In this document: piece after piece, positions 42,901 through 50,585 of the stretch
Numbering within the stretch: position 1 is the first letter of the stretch
How the letters are laid out: each line of letters begins with the position of its first letter
Assembly: GCA_029547805.1 (NCBI GenBank)
Contig: JAKPOP010000028.1
Coordinates: 1-64,000 of the forward strand
Length of the DNA: 64,000 nucleotides
DNA from: Deltaproteobacteria bacterium
GTDB taxonomy: Bacteria; Myxococcota_A; UBA9042; DTJE01
Direction: 5' to 3'
The notes under the pieces: model-generated
What the model saw: the letters and a program-made list of their open reading frames with translations, nothing else
The model's database searches: none
Told to the model about the DNA's origin: nothing
Made by a program: the position numbers and the translations under genes

Positions 42901-43398
42901 GTCGGGCCTCAGGGCCGTCTCCAGCAGCCGCCGGAACGTCTCCCGCGAGACGGCCTTCTTGTCGCCGGGGACCGGAAATCCGACATCGACGACGTGAAAG
43001 ACCCCCTCGGTGGTCCGCCGGTCCCGGTCGGGATTGTGGAGGATGCCGTTCCGAACCCGGAAGGACTCCAGGTCCGGAGTCCGGTGCCGATGGCGGTCCG
43101 GGGGCAGCGACATCTCCCGGGCCATGCCGGGACGGTCCAGCACGAAGGTCTCCCCCGGGAGCCTCGGAACCGGTCGGCCCAGGTCCCCCAGGATCTCGTC
43201 CAGGAAGGCCTGGATCCGGGCATCCACCGGGGGCAGGCGGCCAGCCAGCAACCGCCCCCGCTCCCGGTGATGTTCCAGCATCTCCCGGGCCATCTCCACC
43301 AGGGCGGTGCCCTCCCCTCGAAAGATGGGCAGGCCCATCGCCGCCAGTTTCAGGTTGATGTAGGCGATCCGTCGTCCTCGGTCCGGGTCGGTGATCAT
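39949..43398 (-). CDS. PPi-dependent phosphoenolpyruvate carboxykinase
   Basis: The 1149-residue product matches, in length and many motifs, the PPi-type PEPCK (EC 4.1.1.38) known from Propionibacterium and Entamoeba, which uses pyrophosphate instead of ATP or GTP. Recognised stretches are GDPWIAINDAALDPLGWTGH, TLIADSYFGYAKKEVKSQVS, EEEHAGGALVFPAYN, CHKPCTVSGGGKSEISKS (about residues 470-487), YNAWIRGIPE, RPDDAIHRGVDRQAE and GKSPSTTGAGSEGALT (about 850). Identification is from memory of the family. The ATG has GGAGG five bases upstream and overlaps the stop of the membrane-protein gene (ATGA). The larger open frame upstream is not real. Confidence 0.9.
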   Translation of the reverse strand: MITDPDRGRRIAYINLKLAAMGLPIFRGEGTALVEMAREMLEHHRERGRLLAGRLPPVDARIQAFLDEILGDLGRPVPRLPGETFVLDRPGMAREMSLPPDRHRHRTPDLESFRVRNGILHNPDRDRRTTEGVFHVVDVGFPVPGDKKAVSRETFRRLLETALRPDTERLELPFTAGEEPPARVFVSLYLRPVVQPAVPGCCPERTMEVHVLAPGSLVASLDFLEHIFGNAGDPWIAINDAALDPLGWTGHSGLVVLAPHLSGLRKRDLGLPRIEEASERQRRDGMCWADPEERYNDGRPFKVTLRGPRGCIVTLIADSYFGYAKKEVKSQVSFAANLAGLVEEEHAGGALVFPAYNHGTRFVPDLSLRGGGHTLEEALTLLGDRAVRQPEGHARLRDHPAVVLLPEDAVLGLEDQAARFQVAGEERVIPLRPDEVYVHPSGYRVHMERHRGSGAWRLIGTAAEGLFCHKPCTVSGGGKSEISKSLWNQCHFAPVVVGDYEADLARVREIIGRCYGDRFRDPARRSGAASRPLLSLDRSLGSVIALLSPSPEYTDEYNAWIRGIPERIKALVYLVKRFYLPDWGEDWESHFGVDVMNGTTGNLFLFEGRPLLGTYLRVGFTPEGRRWVFKMRQDVMPARKVQLEDDITASVTLPASRCANHLPRGLPGLSVKFCHNLERHFFQRPDDAIHRGVDRQAERDLARPGNFISNFEPLPIQEAREMADRVVDLDRYTLPMQQWVRETAREDRFEWFVASDRPRVVDGRPSQNPRYLQPDPSHRDPLTRLLADLGPRLARRIPWPEPVLHPVGAILPGRRLNPREPGSAIRPLAVYGPIHYQELPELFADFLCSLSGKSPSTTGAGSEGALTTGPFNALPPVADMNNALLSWILTGHGGFTTAAGFVGPRYRVDHDLSLLIPELWCRMDPEEQDPRRMIARGYLEPLQDFEHRGRVVPASRLGWRITALFAAEVLGRLFDNPTAVFPEEVLRPEKQDLDHFADGVWHIVEMQQQVARQWFQDGSAEGAIPPLRALLDLLAAGRFSQEEWQDPSFRGLFDRERVLSSDWYQERLVRYRDRERDHLRRGREALRDFVRQCTACTPEARSVALERLQAVEARLVEVEDPAFPASLTGTIGLDAMAWDRARSVPLPNP

Positions 43399-44933
43399 CG
43401 ATCCTCCGTTTCCAGGGGGGGAGCCCGTCGATAAAGCCTCCATCGTCCCGACTCGCAGACGGGCTCCGGCAAGACGGGAATGCCGGCCAGCAGCAGCCGA
43501 TCCAGCACGACCGGATCCCCTCCCGGAGGCCGTACCTGCCTGGGACCATGGATGAGAAAGTACTCCACGGGGGCGGCCATGGCGGGGTCCTCCAGGGGCC
43601 TCGGGGACCACAGGAAGACCGGCGGCGGAGTCCCCAGGCCCCGGGGGTCCTTCCACCGGACCATCGACGTGGGCAGCGCCTCGATCCAGTCCCCGAAGAC
43701 CCGTCCCCGGTTCCGATAGGCATGCCAGGCCCCGGCATGCAGGAAAAGGGGATAGCGCAGGTCGGGGTCGTCCCGCTCGAACGAGAAGGGCATCAGGATG
43801 CTCCCGGGCCGGCTCCGGGCCAGGCACTCCCAGGCCCCCGCCGACCGTTCCGAGAAACGGGCCGAGGCCACCGCGGCCAGAGAGACCGCCACCAGTCCCA
43901 GCGCCGTGGCTCCCACCAGGAAGGCCCTGTGGAACCGGATCCGTCCCGCCAGGGCCAGCAGCAGGAAGACCCCTGCGAAGACCAGGAACCTGGGATAGAC
44001 GAAACTCAGTTCCGCGACGTCCTGGGGCAGGACCCAGTAGGCCAGGAACATCCCGATCGCAAGCCCGCCCCACCGGACGACCCGCCGGCGTCGGTCCGGC
44101 GAGGGGACCAGATGAGGGGCCTCCGGGATGGCCAGGCCGACCAGTCCCGACCACCCGAGGGTCAGCACCGCCTCCCAGGTGGGCGAGAGGGCCGGGAAGG
44201 CGTGGTGGGCCCACCGGGACGCCTTGTAGAGGAGGCTGTGGGTGGCCGGGGCCTGGGTAATCCCCTCGAGGCCCGCCGAGGCCTTCCAGATCAGGAAGAG
44301 CCCCAGGGGGACGACCATCGCCGTGGCGCCGCCCAGCACCCGTCGCCGGTGCCCGGCCTCGGTGACCAGGACCCAGAGACTCCAGGCCGCCCAGAGGGCC
44401 CAGGCGGTCGCATGGGCCACGAAGATCGCCCCCGAGGCGAGATGGACCCAGATCAGGGAGCATCGTCCCCCCTCCCGGGCGAACCGCAGCACCGGCAACA
44501 GGCCCATCACCGCGAGGCAGGCCGAGACGTAGAACGGCTCGAAGCCCCAGTAGTAGTTGAAGCCGAACAGCAGCGGGAAGGCCCCCAGGGCCACCCGGGG
44601 GTCTGCCCCCTCCCGCCGGGCCACCAGGAACACCGCCACCGGCAGGCAGACCAGGGCTCCGAAGATCACGAGGCGGGCCGCCAGGTCCAGAGGCACTGCC
44701 TGGGCCAGCAGCAGCGTCGGTCCGTAGAAGCCCCAGTACGGCTGCCAGGGCCGGACCTCCATGGCCTGGGAAAACGCCTCGGGGTGATCCAGGGCATCGG
44801 CCAGGTGGCGCAGGATCGCCAGATGGCTCGGGAGGTCGGCTCCCGGGACCCGATCAACGGCGAAGACCGGGACCGCGCAGGCGACCACCAGCAAACCGAA
44901 GACGCCCCAGAAAGCCCGATCTCCCCGTCCCAT
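43395..44933 (-). CDS. Polytopic membrane protein, GT-C-like
   Basis: The 512-residue product has about ten transmembrane helices, starting GVFGLLVVACAVPVFAV. The first external loop has DRVPGADLPSHLAILRHLAD, similar to the Asp/His loop of GT-C glycosyltransferases. The C-terminal 110 residues are soluble, with LRYPLFLHAGAWHAYRNRG and VEYFLIHGPRQVRPPGG. A lipid-linked sugar transferase is possible but unproven. The ATG has GAGGAGGGG upstream; the frame extends 92 codons further without support. It is coupled (ATGA) to the PPi-PEPCK gene, although no functional link is obvious. Confidence 0.72.
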   Translation of the reverse strand: MGRGDRAFWGVFGLLVVACAVPVFAVDRVPGADLPSHLAILRHLADALDHPEAFSQAMEVRPWQPYWGFYGPTLLLAQAVPLDLAARLVIFGALVCLPVAVFLVARREGADPRVALGAFPLLFGFNYYWGFEPFYVSACLAVMGLLPVLRFAREGGRCSLIWVHLASGAIFVAHATAWALWAAWSLWVLVTEAGHRRRVLGGATAMVVPLGLFLIWKASAGLEGITQAPATHSLLYKASRWAHHAFPALSPTWEAVLTLGWSGLVGLAIPEAPHLVPSPDRRRRVVRWGGLAIGMFLAYWVLPQDVAELSFVYPRFLVFAGVFLLLALAGRIRFHRAFLVGATALGLVAVSLAAVASARFSERSAGAWECLARSRPGSILMPFSFERDDPDLRYPLFLHAGAWHAYRNRGRVFGDWIEALPTSMVRWKDPRGLGTPPPVFLWSPRPLEDPAMAAPVEYFLIHGPRQVRPPGGDPVVLDRLLLAGIPVLPEPVCESGRWRLYRRAPPLETEDR

Positions 44934-44982
44934 GCCCCTCCTCGCGGCCAAGGATGCCACGGGGCCGTGGCAGGTGCCAGAC

Positions 44983-45000
44983 CCGGGGGCGCAACCCCGG
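44983..45000 (-). terminator. Hairpin after aminotransferase gene
   Basis: CCGGGG (44983-44988), loop GCGCAA and CCCCGG (44995-45000) form a six-pair GC stem in the 148-bp gap between the aminotransferase stop and the membrane-protein start. It may end or attenuate the upstream operon. No T-tract is present. Confidence 0.3.
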
Positions 45001-45081
45001 TCCGTGACGAGAGACCCGCTGTGGAAGCCCCGTCGGGCCACCCCCGGGACGACGGGAGACATGCCCTTCCGGGGCACACGG

Positions 45082-46311
45082 TCATGGACCCGGGACCGGG
45101 CGATCCCGTCGATGGACCTTGCCACCGAACTCGCAGGTCTCCGGGGCCGCGGGGTCCAGGGCCCACCGGATGCGCCGTGCTCCCTCCACCAGGTCCTCCT
45201 CGGTCCCACAGAAGGAGATCCGCAGGCGCCCCTCGGCCCCGAAGTCCACCCCGGGGACGGTCACCACCCGGGCCTGCTCCAGCAGGTACTCCGAGAGGGC
45301 CGCGCTGTCCCGGCAGAAGGCCGAGAAATCCGGCAGGCAGTAGAAGGTCCCCTGCGGTACCGGGACCCGCAATCCCGTCAGCCCCGACAGCGATCCCACC
45401 AGGATGTCCCGCCGACGCTGCAGGGCGATTCGGAGATTCTCGATGAAGGCCTCCTCGGTCTCCAGGGCCGCCAGGGTCGCCGCCTGGCTCAGGGGAGAGG
45501 CGCACGAGAGGACCTGCCCGGTGTACCGGTTCATCGCGTCGATGACCGCCGGGGACGCCACCGCCCAGCCGATGCGGAACCCGGTCATCCCGAACATCTT
45601 CGAGACCCCGTCCACCAGGATCACCGGGCAGTCGTCCATGGCCCCGTCCCAGAGCGTGAACGGAGAAACGGCCTGCACGCCGTCGAAGACCAGGCAGCGG
45701 TAGATCTCGTCGGAGATCAGGAAGAGGTCCCGCTCCCGGCAGAGGTCCACGAGACCGGCCGCCAGGTCCCGGGGATAGATGGCCCCGGAGGGATTGTTGG
45801 GACTGTTGTAGAGGATCGCCCGGGTCCGATCGGTGACCGCCCCCCGAAGATCCTCGATCCGAGGAATCACCTCCCCCTCCGGCGCCGGGACGATCACCGG
45901 GGAGCCCCCCACCATCCGGACCATCTCGGGATAGGAGACCCAGTAGGGTGCCGGGACGATCACCTCGTCGCCCGGGTCCACCACCGACGCCAGGGCCGCC
46001 ATCAGCACCGGCTTCGCGCCGGCCGAGACGAGGACGTTCCGGGCCTCCACCGGACGCCCGTACTGCCGCTCGGTCCACCGGGCCACCGCCTGGCGCAGGG
46101 CCGGGATCCCCGGGGTCGCCGTGTACTTGACCTCCCCCCGTTCCAGCACCTTCCGGGCCGCCTCCAGGGCCGCCGCCGGCGCCGGTCCTGCGGGCTCGCC
46201 GCCCCCCAGGTGGATGACCGCCTCCCCCGCCGCCTTGAGTCGCGCCGCCTCGGCATTGAGGCGCAGGGTCGCCGGCTCCTTGAGGGTGGCCGCCAGACGG
46301 GACAGTCTCAT
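45082..46311 (-). CDS. Class I pyridoxal-phosphate aminotransferase
   Basis: The 409-residue fold type I aminotransferase is close to the aspartate/aromatic Ib group. Seen are VIHLGGGEPAGP, YTATPGIPALRQAVARW, YNSPNNPSGAIYP (Asn binding PLP), LISDEIYRCLVFDG (Asp-Tyr) and the Schiff-base lysine in DGVSKMFGMTGFRIGW, with C-terminal Arg in RLRISFCG. The usual Ib motif is GEPDFDTP; here it is GEPAGPAP, so substrate preference is uncertain. The ATG has GAGGAGG upstream and overlaps the stop of the radical SAM gene. Confidence 0.9.
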   Translation of the reverse strand: MRLSRLAATLKEPATLRLNAEAARLKAAGEAVIHLGGGEPAGPAPAAALEAARKVLERGEVKYTATPGIPALRQAVARWTERQYGRPVEARNVLVSAGAKPVLMAALASVVDPGDEVIVPAPYWVSYPEMVRMVGGSPVIVPAPEGEVIPRIEDLRGAVTDRTRAILYNSPNNPSGAIYPRDLAAGLVDLCRERDLFLISDEIYRCLVFDGVQAVSPFTLWDGAMDDCPVILVDGVSKMFGMTGFRIGWAVASPAVIDAMNRYTGQVLSCASPLSQAATLAALETEEAFIENLRIALQRRRDILVGSLSGLTGLRVPVPQGTFYCLPDFSAFCRDSAALSEYLLEQARVVTVPGVDFGAEGRLRISFCGTEEDLVEGARRIRWALDPAAPETCEFGGKVHRRDRPVPGP

Positions 46312-47594
46312 CCGTTCCTCCTCTTCCGCCTCCGGCGCAGCACCAGCGTGCGCACCGGCGGATTGAAGTAGCCGAACCGCAGGCCCGCTCTTGCCTCCCG
46401 CATGCGGACCATGGCCGCCCGCAACCCCATCACCGGCCCCAGGTCCATGGTCCCCAGCCGCTCCCGGTAGACGTCCGGATCGATGTTGAGGTTGCGCATC
46501 TGGATCAGGTCGGCCCGACACTCCCGGATCCCCCCCAGGGTCGCCTCCACCTCCGCCTCGGCATCGGTGACCCCCGGGAAGGCCAGCAGGTTCACCGACA
46601 CGAAGCCCCCGCTGGCCGCCACGACCCGCCCCGACTCCAGCACGTCGTCGAGGGTGTAGCCCCTGGGGGCGAAGTAGGCCCCGTAGGCCTCTGGCCGGAA
46701 GGAGTTGATCGAGAGGCGGATGGAGTCCAGGCCGGCCTCGCAGAGGGCCGCAACGGACCCAGGGCGGCTCCCGTTCGTGTTCAGGTGGATGGTCCCGGCC
46801 CGGGTCCGTCGACGGATCAGTCGGATCGCCTCCACCAGCACCGGGGCCACCAGCAGGGGCTCCCCCTCGCAGCCCTGGCCGAAGGAGACCACGGGCCGGG
46901 GCACCCGGGAGATGTGCAGAAGTGCCACCTCGGCGATCTCCTCGGGGTCCGGCACGAAGGCGATGCGCTGGTGGGGTGCCGGGACATCCCCGGCCGGGTC
47001 CAGGGAGAGGCATCCGGCGCAGCCGCTGTTGCACGTCGGCGAGGTCGGCAGCGGACATTCCTCCCGGGCCAGGAAGAAGTTCTGGGCCGCCCGGCAGCCA
47101 TAGACCCTGGCGCAGTGATCCAGGTGCTCCACCAGGCGGTTGTGGGGCATCCGCCGCCGAAGCGCTCGGCTGGCCGCGGCGATCTCCCGCATCCGGAAGC
47201 GCCTCGGGTCCTGGCGATTCGATCGGTCCACCCGGAGTGCCGTCGTGACCAGCCGCCCGTTCCGCCAGCCCAGGGGGGCATAGGCGAACAGGGGCAGCAC
47301 CGGGGCATCGGCCTCCCGGTCGCAGGCGGGCAACGCCAGGCGCAGCCAGGCCGGACTCGCGAATCCGGCCACCGCCTCGAGGCCGCCGAGGGTCTCGGGC
47401 CCGCCGGTCTCGGGGTTGATGCCCACCGGCAGGCGCCCGGGCATGCGCCAGAGGTCGCTTCCCGGGGGCAGCGGGGCCAACTCGTCCTCCCGGGGCGGTC
47501 GGACCTCCCGCCCATCGAAGACCGCCATCCGGTAGAAAGGGTGCACGATCAGGTGCCCCCGGCGGTCCGTCGCCACCATCGCAGGCGTCGTCAC
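46308..47594 (-). CDS. Radical SAM protein of unknown specificity
   Basis: The 428-residue product has an N-terminal domain of about 170 residues of unknown fold, then the cluster motif C188-x3-C192-x2-C195 (TCNSGCAGC), with an extra Cys eight residues ahead. The radical SAM barrel features are VVSFGQGCEGEPLL, IHLNTNGSRPGSVAAL, LDSIRLSINSFRPEAY and QMRNLNIDPDVY. The start is GTG with GGAGG six bases upstream, overlapping the rlmB stop (GTGA). Family specificity cannot be told. Its tight coupling to rlmB and an aminotransferase gives no clear pathway. Confidence 0.85.
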   Translation of the reverse strand: MTTPAMVATDRRGHLIVHPFYRMAVFDGREVRPPREDELAPLPPGSDLWRMPGRLPVGINPETGGPETLGGLEAVAGFASPAWLRLALPACDREADAPVLPLFAYAPLGWRNGRLVTTALRVDRSNRQDPRRFRMREIAAASRALRRRMPHNRLVEHLDHCARVYGCRAAQNFFLAREECPLPTSPTCNSGCAGCLSLDPAGDVPAPHQRIAFVPDPEEIAEVALLHISRVPRPVVSFGQGCEGEPLLVAPVLVEAIRLIRRRTRAGTIHLNTNGSRPGSVAALCEAGLDSIRLSINSFRPEAYGAYFAPRGYTLDDVLESGRVVAASGGFVSVNLLAFPGVTDAEAEVEATLGGIRECRADLIQMRNLNIDPDVYRERLGTMDLGPVMGLRAAMVRMREARAGLRFGYFNPPVRTLVLRRRRKRRNG

Positions 47595-48364
47595 TCCGAT
47601 CCTCCCCGGATCCCGCCGGCCAGCCACTCCAGCAGGACCCCCGTCGCCACGCCAACGTTCAGGGACTCGAAGCCCCCCGGAGACGGCAGGGTCACCCGGG
47701 TGTCGCAGGCCTCCAGGACCAGGCGCCTCAGCCCCGCACCCTCGGCCCCCATCACCAGGACCCGGGGTCCCTGCCGGGGCACCTCCTCCGGCCGCACGCC
47801 CCCGTGGGCCACGGCGCCAATGACCCGCCAGCCGGCATCCCGGGACTCCCGGAGGGCCCGGGCCAGATTCACGACCCGGGCCACGGGGACCCGGGTCACG
47901 GCCCCGGCCGAGGACCGGATCACCGCCCCCGTCACCCCGACGGCCCGGTCCTTCGGAATCACCACCCCCATCACGCCATAGAAGGCCGCCGTCCGGAGAA
48001 TCGACCCCAGGTTCTGGGGGTCCTGGATGCTGTCCAGGGCCAGGACCAGGGACGAGGCCTTCCTGGCCTCCAGCCACTCGGCGAAGTCCGCGTACGGATA
48101 GGATCGCAACCGGGCCGCGATGCCCTGGAAGTTGCGCCCCCGGGACCACGACCGGATCGCCTCGGAGGACACGGACCGCACGGGAACCCCCAGGGACCGG
48201 GCCTCCTCCGCCAGGGCCCGGGCGGGCCGCGTCGCCTGGCCCTCCAGCAGGACCTCCTGGACCAGGTCCCGGGCCTCCCGCAGCAGCGCCTCGATGGCGT
48301 GCAGCCCCCCCGCGATCTCCCCCTCCCGATCGGGCCTCGGCTCTCTGCCGGAATCGTTTCTCAC
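47591..48364 (-). CDS. rlmB: 23S rRNA 2'-O-methyltransferase of the RlmB/TrmH (SPOUT) family
   Basis: The 257-residue product has the substrate-binding N-terminal domain (IAGGLHAIEALLREA, RGRNFQGIAARL) and the SPOUT methyltransferase with motif 1 DSIQDPQNLGSILRTA, motif 2 VLVMGAEGAGLRRLV and motif 3 SLNVGVATGVLLEWL. It probably methylates a guanosine ribose of 23S rRNA, as RlmB does at G2251. The GTG at 48364 overlaps the pyrF stop (GTGA). Confidence 0.9.
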   Translation of the reverse strand: MRNDSGREPRPDREGEIAGGLHAIEALLREARDLVQEVLLEGQATRPARALAEEARSLGVPVRSVSSEAIRSWSRGRNFQGIAARLRSYPYADFAEWLEARKASSLVLALDSIQDPQNLGSILRTAAFYGVMGVVIPKDRAVGVTGAVIRSSAGAVTRVPVARVVNLARALRESRDAGWRVIGAVAHGGVRPEEVPRQGPRVLVMGAEGAGLRRLVLEACDTRVTLPSPGGFESLNVGVATGVLLEWLAGGIRGGSE

Positions 48365-49068
48365 CCGCACCCCCGGAGGTCCCGAAGGGCCTGGACCGGG
48401 TCCCGCGCCCCGGTGACCGGGCGACCGATCACCAGCAGGTCGGCCCCGGCCTGGAGGGCCCCCCGGGGAGTCGCCGTCCGGGCCTGATCGTCGACGGACC
48501 CGATGCTCCCGGCCGGCCGGATGCCCGGCGACACGAGCCAGAAGTCCCTGGGCACGGAGGCCCGGACGTCGGCCACCTCCCGTGGCGACAGCACGATCCC
48601 GTCCAGGCCCGACCGCACTGCCAGGGCCGCCAGCCGCCCGGCCAGCCCCGCCGCCGTCTGCCCGGGCCAGAGGTCCCCGACGTCGGAATCCGAGAGGGAC
48701 GTCAGCACCGTCACCGCGACCAGTCGCATCGGGCCCCGACGGGCCTCCGCCGCCGCCCGCAGCATCGCCGCGCCCCCGGAGGCGTGGATCGTCAGAAGGT
48801 CCGCCCCGACCTCCCCTGCGGCGGCCACCGCCCCCTGGACCTGGGCCGGGATGTCGTGGAGTTTCAGATCCAGAAAGACCCGACCGGCTCCCTCCCCGGC
48901 GATGCGTTCCACCACTGAGGGGCCGTGACGCACGAACAGCGTCAGGCCGACCTTGAACCACCCGGCCTGCCCCCGGAGAGCCCGGCACCAGTCCAGGGCC
49001 TGCCCCAGGTCCGGCGTGTCCAGGGCGATGCACAGGCGATCCGGCGGGATGGGCTCCGGAACCGTCAT
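48361..49068 (-). CDS. pyrF: Orotidine 5'-phosphate decarboxylase
   Basis: The 235-residue product catalyses the last step of UMP synthesis. Visible are LCIALDTPDL, WFKVGLTLFVRHGP, the catalytic array VFLDLKLHDIPAQV (Asp-Lys-Asp), TIHASGGAAML, VTVLTSLSDSD and LVSPGIRP plus LLVIGRPVTGARDP. Length is typical of the short bacterial group. The ATG at 49068 overlaps the preceding stop; GGAG is immediately adjacent to the start, so initiation probably depends on coupling. Confidence 0.95.
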   Translation of the reverse strand: MTVPEPIPPDRLCIALDTPDLGQALDWCRALRGQAGWFKVGLTLFVRHGPSVVERIAGEGAGRVFLDLKLHDIPAQVQGAVAAAGEVGADLLTIHASGGAAMLRAAAEARRGPMRLVAVTVLTSLSDSDVGDLWPGQTAAGLAGRLAALAVRSGLDGIVLSPREVADVRASVPRDFWLVSPGIRPAGSIGSVDDQARTATPRGALQAGADLLVIGRPVTGARDPVQALRDLRGCG

Positions 49069-49598
49069 CTCCAGGTACCCCGGCTCTTCCGGGCCTGGAG
49101 GGCGACCACCTCCGTGATCTCCCGGTGGGCCTCCGACGGCTCCACCAGGACGACCTCCGGCTCGACCTCGCCCCCGAAGGCCCGGGCCATCTCCTCCAGG
49201 AAGGTCTCCACCCGATTTCGCAGCGGGAAGGCCGCCCGGGGCGACCCCGGCAGGGACAGCAGAAAGGAGGAGGTCCGCAGCCTCGCCAGGATCTCCCCGA
49301 TGTAGTAGCACGACTCCTGATAACGCTTCGGCGTGAATTCCTCCCGAGACCCCAGGCCAAAGACGCAGATGCGCTGGGCGGGAAGCCGCCCATAGGTCGG
49401 CAGCAGGATCGACTCCCGGTAGGTCCCGAGGCACCTCTGCTGGACCACCAGATTCCCGATCCTTCCCAGCAGGCGCCAGTCCAGCAGGCCCGCCAGCCCC
49501 CGCGGAGGCCGGTCCTCCCGGAAGATGTGCAGCACCACCGTGTCCACCGTCACGTGGTCCAGCAGGTGGAGGTCCGGTTTGACCAGTTGGATCTTCAT
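49065..49598 (-). CDS. Stand-alone M17 aminopeptidase N-terminal-like domain
   Basis: The 177-residue product resembles only the non-catalytic, macro-like N-terminal domain of leucyl aminopeptidases (M17): TVDTVVLHIFREDRPPRG, LLPTYGRLPAQRICVFGLGS, YYIGEILARLRTSSFLLSLP. The zinc-binding catalytic domain is absent. Family assignment is by pattern and moderately sure. In M17 enzymes this domain affects oligomerisation or DNA binding. The ATG has GGGGAGG upstream and overlaps the nusB stop. Confidence 0.7.
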   Translation of the reverse strand: MKIQLVKPDLHLLDHVTVDTVVLHIFREDRPPRGLAGLLDWRLLGRIGNLVVQQRCLGTYRESILLPTYGRLPAQRICVFGLGSREEFTPKRYQESCYYIGEILARLRTSSFLLSLPGSPRAAFPLRNRVETFLEEMARAFGGEVEPEVVLVEPSEAHREITEVVALQARKSRGTWR

Positions 49599-50041
49599 GC
49601 CTCCCCGCGAACCTCCGGCTTCTGCTGGGGTCTCACCAGGGAACCCACCTTGTCCAGCACGCCGTTCACGAAGGCGCCGGAGTCCTCGGTCCCGAAGCGC
49701 TTCGAGAGCTCGATGGCCTCGTTGAGCACCACCTTGATGGGGGTGTCCAGGACCTCCATCAACTCGAAGGTGGCCAGTCGCAGGATGTTGCGATCCACCA
49801 TCGCCATGCGATCGATCCGCCAGTTCAGCGAGGCCTGCCGGATCAACTCGTCCACCTCCGCCAGTCGCCGGATCACCCCGGACACCAGCAGCATCGCGAA
49901 GTCCCGGGCCTCCTGGCCCCCCGGTTCCCTCTCCACCGACTCCCAGAAGGCCCGCACGCCCGGGTGATCCAGGGTTCGATGGTACTCCCACATGTACATC
50001 AACTGCAGCGCGCATTCCCGAGCGCGACGCCGACTGCCCAT
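49595..50041 (-). CDS. nusB: Transcription antitermination factor NusB
   Basis: The 148-residue helical RNA-binding protein acts with NusE at boxA in rRNA antitermination. Features: RRRARECALQLMYMWEYH, FAMLLVSGVIRRLAEVD, NWRIDRMAMVDRNILRLATFE, IKVVLNEAIELSKRFGTEDSGAFVNGVLD (the C-terminal signature, quoted here as family pattern around residues 103-131). ribH lies 5 bp upstream, the widespread ribH-nusB order. Confidence 0.95.
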   Translation of the reverse strand: MGSRRRARECALQLMYMWEYHRTLDHPGVRAFWESVEREPGGQEARDFAMLLVSGVIRRLAEVDELIRQASLNWRIDRMAMVDRNILRLATFELMEVLDTPIKVVLNEAIELSKRFGTEDSGAFVNGVLDKVGSLVRPQQKPEVRGEA

Positions 50042-50046
50042 GGCCG

Positions 50047-50529
50047 TTACTTGCCCCCCGCGGTCCGCCCCTGGCGCAGCAGGTTGGCCATCTCGATGGC
50101 GCTGACCGCCGCGTCGGCCCCCTTGTTGCCTCCCTTGGACCCGGCCCGCTCGACGGCCTGCTCGATGTTGTCGGTGGTCAGGACCCCGAAGGCCACCGGA
50201 ACCCCGGTCTCCAGCATCGTGACGGCGATCCCCTTCGCCATCTCCCCCGCCACGTAGTCGAAGTGGGGGGTCGCGCCCCGGACCACGCACCCCAGGGCGA
50301 TCACGGCGTCGTACTTCCCCGAGGCGGCGCAGTTCTTCACGACCAGGGGCATCTCGAAGGCCCCGGGGACGCGCCAGATGTCAATCGCCTCCGGGTCGGC
50401 CCCATGGCGGATCAGGGCATCCATCGCCCCCTCTTCCAGGCGCGCCGTGATGAACTGGTTGAACCGACTGATCACCAGGGCGAAGCGGAGGCCACCGGCC
50501 TCCAGGTGCCCGACGTATTCCCGTCCCAT
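50047..50529 (-). CDS. ribH: 6,7-dimethyl-8-ribityllumazine synthase
   Basis: The 160-residue product makes the penultimate intermediate of riboflavin synthesis. Features: [56 protein letters not shown] and [20 protein letters not shown], with K/G-rich end. It is the first gene of a seven-gene operon. GGGAG lies eight bases before the ATG. Confidence 0.96.
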   Translation of the reverse strand: MGREYVGHLEAGGLRFALVISRFNQFITARLEEGAMDALIRHGADPEAIDIWRVPGAFEMPLVVKNCAASGKYDAVIALGCVVRGATPHFDYVAGEMAKGIAVTMLETGVPVAFGVLTTDNIEQAVERAGSKGGNKGADAAVSAIEMANLLRQGRTAGGK

Positions 50530-50556
50530 GACCCGGCTCCCGGAGAAGGCCCGGAG

Positions 50557-50585
50557 AAGATATCCCACGGCCCGGCTTCTGACAA
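50557..50585 (-). promoter_or_regulatory. Predicted promoter of ribH-nusB-...-aminotransferase operon
   Basis: On the minus strand TTGTCA (50585-50580, 5/6), a 17-bp spacer and TATCTT (50562-50557, 4/6) lie 28 bp upstream of ribH. The leader of about 20 nt leaves no room for an FMN riboswitch, and none is seen. Confidence 0.6.

Noticed and set aside
43399-44463. Upstream extension of the PPi-PEPCK reading frame to 1504 residues
   Set aside because: The extension is Pro/Arg/Gly-rich, overlaps the in-frame membrane-protein gene, and the ATG at 43398 has a strong ribosome-binding site and matches the family N-terminus.
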